Shown here: positions 38,437-46,200 of the stretch, piece by piece
Layout of the letters: the number at the start of each line of letters is the position of its first letter
Numbering within the stretch: position 1 is the first letter of the stretch
IMG/VR virus record: IMGVR_UViG_3300029309_000042
Location: 1 to 57,719 of that record
Reading direction: 5' to 3' (one strand)
Length of the DNA: 57,719 nucleotides
From: a virus
Translations under genes and position numbers: made by a program
Notes under the pieces: generated by a model
The model's input: the letters and a program-made list of their open reading frames with translations, nothing else
Told to the model about the DNA's origin: nothing
The model's database searches: none

Positions 38437-39267
38437 TTAGAAAGGATCGTCGTCAGCTTCTACCTTAGCTTTTGGTGCATCTTTAATTGGTGGTAAGTCA
38501 GTAGGTGCTTGGTCTGGCACTACCTCTTTTACATCAACCTCTCCAGCTTCTACTGATTTTGCAAACGCTACACAGTTTTCAAAAATAGCTTTGTGTAAGT
38601 CATCTGATAAATCTAACTGTCTAACTCTGTTGATAACCCAACCGTACCATTTACCTTTATCATTTTGCTCAGGCACAGTTGACAAGTTGTACATTTGGGA
38701 CATCATTGGTAGAGTGTATGGACCATTCTTACCCATAGCCGTCATAGCGTTCATTTGGGATAGCCACCTTCTTGACTTTTTAAGTTGTGTGCTAGACATT
38801 GTTATTAAACATCTGCTATATTGCTCACCCTCTAACAACATAACGAAGTGTTGAGCCGTGTTGGTAAGTAGATTACCATTTGGCAATACCTCATCATTGT
38901 TATCGTTGCGTGTAGCAGTTGCTACTATTGGGTCATCAGGCAAGTAACTGCCTACATACCCACCACCCTGATCTCTTGGTTTCCACTCAACAAACCTTCT
39001 ATTGTAATAACAAGGCACGACTGTAATACCTTTATCACTTGCACCAGAGTAAACTGCATTTGCTACTGTGTTATATATCATTCCTGCCTTTGCACCTGAA
39101 ACATATGCACCTTCGTTTTCATCTACTTGTGGGCTTTGTGCTCCAAGTATTCTTAAAAAAGGTATTGACATATCTTGTGTTGTTGTCTCAGCAAAACCAA
39201 GACCAGACATTTCTTCAAATGAAGCGTTGACAAGTGCTCCTTCTTGTTTTTTGACTACTTCAGCCAT
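38437..39267 (-). CDS. Single-stranded DNA-binding protein (gp2.5-like)
   Basis: 276 residues. The N-terminus MAEVVKKQEGALVNASFEEM, a beta-rich OB-like core (MSIPFLRILGAQSP, GITVVPCYYNRRFVEWKPRDQGGGYVG), and an acidic, phenylalanine-ended C-terminus (KVEADDDPF) fit phage SSB proteins, in which the tail binds polymerase and helicase. It lies between the primase and a coiled-coil protein in the replication block. Confidence 0.8.
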   Translation of the reverse strand: MAEVVKKQEGALVNASFEEMSGLGFAETTTQDMSIPFLRILGAQSPQVDENEGAYVSGAKAGMIYNTVANAVYSGASDKGITVVPCYYNRRFVEWKPRDQGGGYVGSYLPDDPIVATATRNDNNDEVLPNGNLLTNTAQHFVMLLEGEQYSRCLITMSSTQLKKSRRWLSQMNAMTAMGKNGPYTLPMMSQMYNLSTVPEQNDKGKWYGWVINRVRQLDLSDDLHKAIFENCVAFAKSVEAGEVDVKEVVPDQAPTDLPPIKDAPKAKVEADDDPF

Positions 39268-39813
39268 TTACTTTCTCCTTATTTTAGTTTGTAAACCTAA
39301 AAATACACCAAATATATCATGAGGTATATTTTCACCTTTTCCAGTTTGTTCCTTAACAAACGACTTTAAAGTTTGTGGCTCTACCCAAACTTTATTTGTA
39401 ACTGCCATGCCCTGACCTTGTAAGTCAGCTAATAAATCTTTAGCCTTATTATCTTCGTTCCTACCAAATGAAGCCGTAACAGTATTCTTTATCAAACTTC
39501 CAAAACCATTAGAAGTTAACCAATCATGTGCATCTTTACGATTAGCTTCTGATATGTGTGCCGAAACAAAATCAGTAACCGTAATCTCATGTCCATCTTC
39601 TGTTTGCAAAGTTTTTAAGTTTTGTTCTTGCATAGCAGAGGGTAACAAGTCTTGTGATATTTCTCTTAGCACCCTTTCAGTTTCTTTTAGTTCAGCCTTG
39701 AGTTCTTTTACTCTATCCTCAAGTTGTAGTTGTTTTTTACACAAAGAACTGACATTACTCAATCCTTGTTCGCTTACTTTAGTAAGCTCATTTGCAGTTG
39801 TTTCAAAATCCAT
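39268..39813 (-). CDS. Hypothetical coiled-coil replication-block protein
   Basis: 181 residues. A long coiled coil (QLQLEDRVKELKAELKETERVLREISQDLLPSAMQEQ), then a globular domain with FVSAHISEANRKDAHDWLTSNGF and a C-terminal part FVKEQTGKGENIPHDIFGVFLG. It sits immediately before the SSB gene with no gap (ATG next to stop). Proteins of this arrangement occur beside SSB in marine podoviruses; a replication or recombination mediator role is possible. Confidence 0.65.
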   Translation of the reverse strand: MDFETTANELTKVSEQGLSNVSSLCKKQLQLEDRVKELKAELKETERVLREISQDLLPSAMQEQNLKTLQTEDGHEITVTDFVSAHISEANRKDAHDWLTSNGFGSLIKNTVTASFGRNEDNKAKDLLADLQGQGMAVTNKVWVEPQTLKSFVKEQTGKGENIPHDIFGVFLGLQTKIRRK

Positions 39814-40131
39814 TTATACCTCCTTGTCATAGATATCAACTGTTACTGGATAGTACTCTTCATCTTGCCTATCCCACTTTAGTATATTTAACTTGCCTAT
39901 ATTATTAGACATGGCAACGGCACAAGAGATGCCAATAATCACGGGATCCCCTGATAGCAATAAGTAATCCTTGTCGTTAAACTTACGGAGCAACCTATTT
40001 ATCCGCCTAACTGTTGGTTGTGCTGATAAGGCTACTTGTTCCTTAGCTGGAATTAATATTTGCAAATCACCATACTCAGAGGCTTTTGTAATATCTCTTC
40101 CTGGAACTTCCTGCGTTATAAAAACCGTCAT
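39814..40131 (-). CDS. First gene of the early block, hypothetical
   Basis: 105 residues: MTVFITQEVPGRDITKASEYG, a basic segment (RRINRLLRKFNDKDYLLL), a hydrophobic core and an acidic C-terminal end (DEEYYPVTVDIYDKEV). AGGAGAAAG precedes the ATG. It is the first gene behind the 14-bp closed RNA element (40150-40263). No domain recognised. Confidence 0.65.
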   Translation of the reverse strand: MTVFITQEVPGRDITKASEYGDLQILIPAKEQVALSAQPTVRRINRLLRKFNDKDYLLLSGDPVIIGISCAVAMSNNIGKLNILKWDRQDEEYYPVTVDIYDKEV

Positions 40132-40149
40132 ACTTTCTCCTATGCCGTT

Positions 40150-40263
40150 GTTGTTAATGTTTAACCCTTGTCGCCCACCTCACCACCTTTGCCTAGAAAC
40201 TTGGTGGTTCTTGGTGTTAGCCTAGTGAACGGTTAGCATGTCACGCTACTAAACATTAACAAC
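40150..40263 (-). ncRNA. Candidate riboswitch-like leader of the early block
   Basis: On the minus strand a 14-bp perfect helix (40250-40263 with 40150-40163) encloses 86 bases. Inside are a TAGC...GCTA hairpin and a CCACC...GGTGG hairpin. The helix ends 18 bases before the start codon of the first early gene and 6 bases before its AGGAG site. This tight placement suggests control of translation. No known riboswitch class could be matched; a CGTTCA sequence recalls the glutamine-sensing downstream-peptide family only faintly. Confidence 0.6.
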
Positions 40264-40317
40264 TATTAAATATATACTTTTATATATAGTAGTAAAACTA
40301 AATTTAGTCTACTTGAT

Positions 40318-40372
40318 AAATCAGATATTGTAATATCAGATATCGATATATTTTCCGTCTCGCGAAGAATAT
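40318..40372. repeat. Palindromic AT-rich element, copy 2 (inverted)
   Basis: Reverse complement of the element at 21468-21525: AAATCAGATATTGTAATATC, then GATATCGAT, TTTTCCGTCTCGCGA. Lies between the divergent early block and plus-strand gene. The direct repeat ATCAGATAT occurs twice within it. An origin, an operator or both are possible. Confidence 0.65.
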
Positions 40373-40412
40373 CACACCGACAAAAAAGAGCTTAAATTTT
40401 TAAAACACTTTG

Positions 40413-40426
40413 TATATAGTAAAGTC
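40413..40426 (+). promoter_or_regulatory. TATATAGTAAAGTC box before the plus-strand gene
   Basis: The 14-base box lies 15-28 bases before the ATG at 40441 and is repeated at 21550-21563. TATAGT could be a -10 hexamer, though no clear -35 is seen. AAGGTA before the ATG is the ribosome binding site. Confidence 0.4.
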
Positions 40427-40440
40427 AGAAAGTTAAGGTA

Positions 40441-41877
40441 ATGAAATATAAATTTAAGATGCCTCCCTATGAGCACCAACTAACTGCTCTAAGGAAAGGT
40501 TGGAACTTAGATGAGTTTGCATATTTTATGGATATGGGAACTGGTAAGTCTAAAGTCTTGATAGATAATTTTAGTGTCTTGTATGACAAAGGTCATATAG
40601 GGGGTGTTCTCATTATTGCACCAAAAGGTGTGTATAGAAACTGGTCTAGTAATGAGATACCTACCCACATGCCAGACCATGTGTTAGCAGACATTTGTAT
40701 ATGGCAACCTAATCATACACAAAAGTTTTTAACGACTTGGAAAAAGTTGTTTGAAGATAATTATAATTTAAAAATATTTTTAATGAACATTGAGGCATTT
40801 AGCACACGCAAAGGTGTAGAAGTAGCCGAAAAGTTTTTGTTGGCTCATAGCACACTTATGGCAATAGATGAAAGCACCACAATAAAAAGTAAGAATGCTA
40901 AACGTACTAAGTCAATAGTGAAGCTTGGTAAAATGGCGAAGTACCGTAGAATTATGACTGGTAGTCCAATAACAAAAAGCCCTATGGATTTGTACACACA
41001 ATGTGAATTTTTAAACCCAGAGTTACTTGGTCACAAAAGCTTTTATAGTTTTCAATATGAGTACGCAATAATTAAAAGACGTAACTTAGGTTCATATAGT
41101 TTTAACCAAATAGTAGGATATAAAAACCTAAAGGAGTTGAATGGGTTGTTAGATAATTTTAGTTACAGAGTTAGAAAGCAAGATTGTTTAGACTTGCCAG
41201 ACAAAGTATATACAAAGCGAGTTGTAGAACTTACACCTGAACAAGCTAGAATGTACAGTGACTTAAAAAAGATAGCACTTGGTATATGTGAAGAAGGTAC
41301 AGTTACCCCTACCACAATATTGACACAATTACTCAGGTTACAACAAGTTTGTTCTGGACATGTAAAATTAGATGATGGTACAATAAAAACTTTTTCATCA
41401 GCTAAAATAAAAGAGTTAGAAGCAGTGGTAGAAGAAATAGATGGCAAAGCCATTATATGGGCTAACTTCACACATGATATTGAGAGTATTGTAGAGTTGT
41501 TAACAAAAATGTATGGCGAGAACAGTGTAGTATCTTATTATGGTGCAACTAGCACTGACCAACGAGACTATGCTATGTCATCTTTCCAAAATCAAAATAG
41601 CCCAGTAAGGTTTTTTGTAGGACAACCTAGAACTGGTGGCTATGGTCTAACACTTACTCAGGCATCTACAGTTATATATTATAGTAATAGTTATGACCTT
41701 GAGGTTAGGTTACAAAGTGAAGACCGAGCACATCGTATTGGTCAAGTGAATAAGGTAACATATATAGACATTATTGCAGAGAAAACAGTAGACGAAAAAG
41801 TGTTACAAGCCCTAAGAAGTAAAATTGACATAGCAAGTGTAGTTTTACAAGAAAATGTTACAGATTGGATAGTTTAG
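40441..41877 (+). CDS. SNF2/SF2 DNA helicase (only plus-strand gene)
   Basis: 478 residues. Q-like motif YEHQLTALRKG, Walker A DMGTGKSKVL (31-40), DEAD-type AIDESTTIK (about 141-149), motif III MTGSPITK, motif V and VI SEDRAHRIGQVNKVTYIDI. SNF2-type C-terminal helicase lobe with YGATSTDQRDYAM. The protein may remodel DNA or act in replication restart. It is transcribed opposite to everything else, between the late end and early start, and likely has its own promoter in 40264-40440. Confidence 0.88.
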   Translation: MKYKFKMPPYEHQLTALRKGWNLDEFAYFMDMGTGKSKVLIDNFSVLYDKGHIGGVLIIAPKGVYRNWSSNEIPTHMPDHVLADICIWQPNHTQKFLTTWKKLFEDNYNLKIFLMNIEAFSTRKGVEVAEKFLLAHSTLMAIDESTTIKSKNAKRTKSIVKLGKMAKYRRIMTGSPITKSPMDLYTQCEFLNPELLGHKSFYSFQYEYAIIKRRNLGSYSFNQIVGYKNLKELNGLLDNFSYRVRKQDCLDLPDKVYTKRVVELTPEQARMYSDLKKIALGICEEGTVTPTTILTQLLRLQQVCSGHVKLDDGTIKTFSSAKIKELEAVVEEIDGKAIIWANFTHDIESIVELLTKMYGENSVVSYYGATSTDQRDYAMSSFQNQNSPVRFFVGQPRTGGYGLTLTQASTVIYYSNSYDLEVRLQSEDRAHRIGQVNKVTYIDIIAEKTVDEKVLQALRSKIDIASVVLQENVTDWIV

Positions 41878-41919
41878 CTAAAAAAAGACTCCGTATAAGC
41901 TCGATACAGTCATTAGAGC

Positions 41920-41946
41920 AAGGGTTCCGTGTATGTTTGTACCCTT
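41920..41946. terminator. Possible bidirectional terminator at the convergent end
   Basis: AAGGGT / ACCCTT (41920-41925, 41941-41946) with a 15-base loop lies in the 72-bp gap between the plus-strand stop and the late block's last stop. T content after it is modest. Weak evidence. Confidence 0.35.
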
Positions 41947-41949
41947 AAA

Positions 41950-42270
41950 TTACTTCCCATTCTTGGTCATGTACGCAGTAGTCCCCATGTAAGTTCCTAC
42001 TATTCCAGCACCAGAAATATAGAATAAATTGCTAATATCAGCTAAAGCTTCTACTCTTTCAATAGGAACTACAAACATTGCTAAAGTAAACACACCCATA
42101 CCGATTAATGTGTATCTTGCCATGCGTAATTGTGCAAGATTTTTGCGTAACTTAGTTTCTGTTTCTTTTATTTCTTTTATATGACTGAGTTCGTCGTCGG
42201 AGACTATACCATCACCGTCAATGTCGTACTCAGCATATTTAGACTTTTTTTGTAATTGCTTTTGTGTCAT
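41950..42270 (-). CDS. EF-hand membrane protein
   Basis: 106 residues. DIDGDGIVSDDE (16-27) is a canonical EF-hand calcium loop with Asp at 1, 3 and 5 and Glu at 12. A coiled helix and two membrane segments (about 52-68, 82-100) follow. This layout is known from marine phages near lysis genes. It may sense Ca or Mg at the membrane during lysis. Last gene of the late block. Confidence 0.75.
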   Translation of the reverse strand: MTQKQLQKKSKYAEYDIDGDGIVSDDELSHIKEIKETETKLRKNLAQLRMARYTLIGMGVFTLAMFVVPIERVEALADISNLFYISGAGIVGTYMGTTAYMTKNGK

Positions 42271-42746
42271 CTACTTTCCTTATAAACCCAAGCAAGAAAA
42301 AATAAAAAGCCCACGACTGTACAAGCTAAAAACACCCAACCTATAACTTCCCAAATCTTTCTTATAAATTGTTGTCTATCGTATATTTCTTTTTTTCTTT
42401 CCAGTCTTATATTAGCTTCCATTTCTAATATTTCATTCCAAGACTTAGGACCATAATGAAAATTAATGAAAGTTTTAAGTTCTTGCCTTTGTGCTTCTAG
42501 TTTCTTTTTTGCAGTAAAAGCTTCAATCGCACTTGCTTGTAGCTCATTACCTTTAAACATTTTTCTTAGTGGAGACGCATTTTTGGCAGACTTTTCAGCA
42601 TTGTCAATATCACTTAATGCAGACATCCAACGCCCAAGATCTTTACCCATAGACTCTATTTCACGTCCAGCTTGGAAACCACGCTTAATCGCATTGAATG
42701 CTGTGTTCGCGGCTGTGATGGCTACTCCAATGGTTGCTGGATCCAT
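42267..42746 (-). CDS. Coiled-coil protein with one C-terminal membrane anchor
   Basis: 159 residues. MDPATIGVAITAANTAFNAI, a long helical region, and a single hydrophobic segment near the end (IGWVFLACTVVGFLFFLAWVY). It starts inside the endolysin's downstream side and overlaps the EF-hand gene by 4 bp. It could be a spanin or holin-associated component of the lysis set. Confidence 0.65.
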   Translation of the reverse strand: MDPATIGVAITAANTAFNAIKRGFQAGREIESMGKDLGRWMSALSDIDNAEKSAKNASPLRKMFKGNELQASAIEAFTAKKKLEAQRQELKTFINFHYGPKSWNEILEMEANIRLERKKEIYDRQQFIRKIWEVIGWVFLACTVVGFLFFLAWVYKESR

Positions 42747-42758
42747 GCCGTTCTCCGC

Positions 42759-43217
42759 TTAACCTATTGGAAACTTTTGTAGATTAGCCATTCTTTCTAC
42801 CAATCGTTCTGCACGATTGGTTACTTGACGATACCACTTAGAGTCTTCCATTTGTAATGAGGCTTCAATCCAATCTTCATCAGCAATGGCTTTATTCATT
42901 TTCTTAAATTTACTGAGTCTTGGTCTACCCATATTAAACATCATATTTGCAAGTATGAGTTGTGCTTCTTCAGGTAAGTCATCAAAGTTTTCATATAATA
43001 TTTTACACTCATCTAGAGTAACCTTAATATCTTCTTTGAACAAAGCGTTTACTCTTTCCTCAGATATTTCTGTGCCAACTGGTTTACCATACTCTTCATC
43101 CCACTCAGTAATTAGATGACCTATACCACAAGTCGGTAAGTTTAAATGATCAAGATACACAGCATTTACACACCCCTCATCTCGTTTTAACTCTTGTTGT
43201 AATTGATCTATGTTCAT
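42759..43217 (-). CDS. Endolysin (T4-type lysozyme, GH24)
   Basis: 152 residues. The catalytic triad spacing is exact: E14, D23 and T29 (E-x8-D-x5-T) in RDEGCVNAVYLDHLNLPTCGIGHL. The C-terminal helical lobe RLSKFKKMNKAIADEDWIEASLQMEDSKWYRQVTNRAERL matches GH24 muramidases. No signal peptide, so it needs a holin, likely the protein at 12220-12597 or its neighbours. It cleaves peptidoglycan at the end of infection. Confidence 0.92.
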   Translation of the reverse strand: MNIDQLQQELKRDEGCVNAVYLDHLNLPTCGIGHLITEWDEEYGKPVGTEISEERVNALFKEDIKVTLDECKILYENFDDLPEEAQLILANMMFNMGRPRLSKFKKMNKAIADEDWIEASLQMEDSKWYRQVTNRAERLVERMANLQKFPIG

Positions 43218-46198
43218 ACTAATCCGCCTATTCCTGCTCTACTTGATATGGCACTTCCCGTAGTGTCAAATGGAAAAAGAGAGGCAAAGTTCGTGTTAGA
43301 TGGAGGACTACCAACAGAACCACCACCTGACACTGTGGGAAGATTCAGGTTCAATGTATTTGGTGTAATTGTGTTTTGACTTAATTTATCACCCATGAAG
43401 GGAGGCTTACCAGTTCTTTCAAATTCTTGTTGCCTTGTTTCATCTTCAAATCCAGGAGTAATTTCCTCACTGGCTAACCCTAACTCTCTTTCAATACTTG
43501 TAAGTATTCCACTTAATTTGTTTAACTTACCACTTCTGTCTAAAAACCCACTAGGCTTAGAGTGAGCTTGTTCTAGTTGAGCTACGCTCGGTTTCATTGA
43601 CATTAATTTTGCTAATATGTTTCTTGGTAAAACAGATTGTACAAACTCAAAAAGTTGTCCTCTTGTTGCTTTACCTATTTCTGAACCAGTTGCAAATGAT
43701 GCTCCAGCATCTTCACCTATATTAGCAAAAAACCCATATATTCTTATACCTTCTAAATTTTTAAAATAGTTATTATCTATTTCATTTGGTTTCCCAGCTT
43801 TAGAAAACAAAGGTTTTAGATTACTATATTGTCCAGCAAACCTTTTTAAATCATCCAATTCTTTTGTAAGGGCTTTACCGTTTATAACAGTAGAACCATC
43901 GATATCACTTATTCTTGTTACACTAGGCTTATCTAATATGGTGCTTAAAACATGTAGTCTTAATTTTTCAGCATATTTACCGTTTACACCACCAGTAGCA
44001 TTTATCTTATTTATAAATTCTGCTTGAGTGCTTTTTGCAATCTCATTAAATGCACTTTCAGCATCTACCAACTCTCTTTCCATTGCTTTGACAGTAGCAC
44101 TATTTTTTAACCAATTTTGTTTATCTGTAAAGGTTAGTAATGCTTTACGAGTATTAGCATTTGGCACGAGTAAGTTAAACAGTTCTTGGTCTTTTGCTAT
44201 ATCTTTAATAAGGGTAGCACCAGTATCTATGTTTTGCAGAGTATATTGTATAAACCCATCTTGTATGTTTTCCATAGTCTTTATATTATTAGCTTGTGAT
44301 ACTGCTTTTGTCCCACCTTCTTTACTAACACGCATAAAGTTTTTGAGTAACTTTAAGTCCGTTGCATTGATATTACCATCATATAAAGATTTCATGGTTT
44401 TCATTACGTTAAGTCCAGCGTTTCTATCAAACAAAGTACCTAGACTTGTAAAATTAATCACATCCGTTTTTTCTTTTGTAAGTTTTCTTGCATCATCTAG
44501 AAATTTTTTGAACTGACCTGAACCACCAGTTGGAGTATCAATAACTTTATCAATCTCATCCATCAACTCTTTAGCTACAAAAGCACCTTCACCTTTTTGA
44601 GATACAATATCACTAAGTTTATTTCTTACAGTAAGCATTTGTTTTAAGGCGTCAAATGTTCTTTTTTTACCAAAGGTTTTTACAGATATTGTACCAACAT
44701 CAGTATCCGCTCTTTTAAGTTGTGCTAATAAATTACCTAAATCACCTTGTAATTCACCACCTATTTTTTCATATAGATTTTGTTTATTTTTACCCTTTTT
44801 TGCCATTTTGATTTGTGTGCCAGTAAGTATTTCATCAATCTTGACACCTAGACCACTAATATCAAACTTTACATTATCTGTTCTTGCAGAAGAAAAAGCT
44901 TTAGTAAAAGTTCTATCTATTAATTCATTCATACCTTTTTTGTATATATCAAGATCCTCAACAATATCTTCATATCTAACATTTATAGCTTTACCTTCTA
45001 TAGTTTGTACCCTACCTATAGTGTCTGATATTATATTTTTTCCTAAACTATCAATAGTAAACATAAGTTCACCTTGTGATAAATTTGATATATCTTGTTT
45101 AGCTATTTCTTTAGCTTTTTGGTACAGTTTCTTTTGTTGGGTTGTTGTCATCTCTTGTAATATGTTAGATGTTCCACCTACTTGTTGAGCCATTTTTTGC
45201 AAGATAGGGGAACGTGTAGCTAATTGAGATATGGAGAGTAATGGTAAACCCTCTTTTTGTGCAAACTTTTGAGCTGTAACAGCAGTTGGAGGTGTCTTAC
45301 CAACAAAAGCTCCAAAAGGCACACCACCTTTACCTAACATCTTATCAACAAAATATCTACCCATTCCTGGAGCAAATTTGTTAATAGAAGCTTCTATCAA
45401 ACCTTGTAATGCTACATCAGTTGTAAAAGAATCAGTAAGTTTTTGCCTAAAACTTTTATCTTCTACATCTACACCTTCATCAGCAAGAGCTTTATCAAGC
45501 ATAGCTCCAAATATAACACCACCACCAGTTCCAAAAAAAGGTGCAACAAAAGAACCTACAACTCCTCCTGCTGTAGCAAAGTTGAGAAAAGTACCAGTAA
45601 AATCACCAAAGTCTCCAGCAAAGTCACTAAAGCCACCTTTTGGATCTACTCTGTATAGTGGACCATCTTTAGTGAGTGAGTATAACATCTCTGTTTTTTT
45701 ACCACCAACACCAGTTCTTAATAGTCTACCTTCTGGATATTTACGTTTAAAAAATGCAAATTTATCTGCAAACTGAGATCTACGAGCTAGGCTGTCTCTA
45801 TCATTAGTGGTAAGACCACCTATTGCATCTTTACCTAAATAATTATCACCAAACTTTTCTTGTAAAACATTTTCAATACGTTGGTTTTCTAATGCCATAT
45901 TATTCAATATAGTATCAATACCTTCAGCATATTTATTAAACTCGCCTTCTGGCTGTGTCATCATTGAAAGTGCTGGACTAGTTGCAAAGTCTAAAAAATT
46001 ACCTGAGTCTGGCATAATAGCACCAAGTAAATCAAAAAAATCAGAGTCAGGTACAGCGTCTAATGATATGCCACTAGCAGTCTTTGCACCAGTGGATCCC
46101 TCTGATATTGTAATTTCTTCACCTACTGGCTCTTTTAAAGAACTTGTAGGAGTGTTGGAAACATTTATGTCTGTACCAGTTGGTTCATTAAATTCCAA
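43214..46198 (-). CDS. Large internal virion / DNA injection protein
   Basis: 994 residues. A Gly-rich hydrophobic region (NFATAGGVVGSFVAPFFGTGGGVIFGAMLDKAL, about 205-240) could insert in membranes. Long helical stretches follow. Large, helix-rich proteins in this position, beside another of 875 residues, correspond to podoviral ejection proteins (cf. T7 gp14-16, P22 gp16/20). No lytic transglycosylase motif was seen. Confidence 0.75.
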   Translation of the reverse strand: MEFNEPTGTDINVSNTPTSSLKEPVGEEITISEGSTGAKTASGISLDAVPDSDFFDLLGAIMPDSGNFLDFATSPALSMMTQPEGEFNKYAEGIDTILNNMALENQRIENVLQEKFGDNYLGKDAIGGLTTNDRDSLARRSQFADKFAFFKRKYPEGRLLRTGVGGKKTEMLYSLTKDGPLYRVDPKGGFSDFAGDFGDFTGTFLNFATAGGVVGSFVAPFFGTGGGVIFGAMLDKALADEGVDVEDKSFRQKLTDSFTTDVALQGLIEASINKFAPGMGRYFVDKMLGKGGVPFGAFVGKTPPTAVTAQKFAQKEGLPLLSISQLATRSPILQKMAQQVGGTSNILQEMTTTQQKKLYQKAKEIAKQDISNLSQGELMFTIDSLGKNIISDTIGRVQTIEGKAINVRYEDIVEDLDIYKKGMNELIDRTFTKAFSSARTDNVKFDISGLGVKIDEILTGTQIKMAKKGKNKQNLYEKIGGELQGDLGNLLAQLKRADTDVGTISVKTFGKKRTFDALKQMLTVRNKLSDIVSQKGEGAFVAKELMDEIDKVIDTPTGGSGQFKKFLDDARKLTKEKTDVINFTSLGTLFDRNAGLNVMKTMKSLYDGNINATDLKLLKNFMRVSKEGGTKAVSQANNIKTMENIQDGFIQYTLQNIDTGATLIKDIAKDQELFNLLVPNANTRKALLTFTDKQNWLKNSATVKAMERELVDAESAFNEIAKSTQAEFINKINATGGVNGKYAEKLRLHVLSTILDKPSVTRISDIDGSTVINGKALTKELDDLKRFAGQYSNLKPLFSKAGKPNEIDNNYFKNLEGIRIYGFFANIGEDAGASFATGSEIGKATRGQLFEFVQSVLPRNILAKLMSMKPSVAQLEQAHSKPSGFLDRSGKLNKLSGILTSIERELGLASEEITPGFEDETRQQEFERTGKPPFMGDKLSQNTITPNTLNLNLPTVSGGGSVGSPPSNTNFASLFPFDTTGSAISSRAGIGGLV

Positions 46199-46200
46199 AA

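Noticed and set aside
40150-40263. Glutamine (glnA/downstream-peptide) riboswitch
   Set aside because: A CGTTCA sequence is present but the second conserved strand (GGAAGTAGG-like) is missing, so the family call is not supported.
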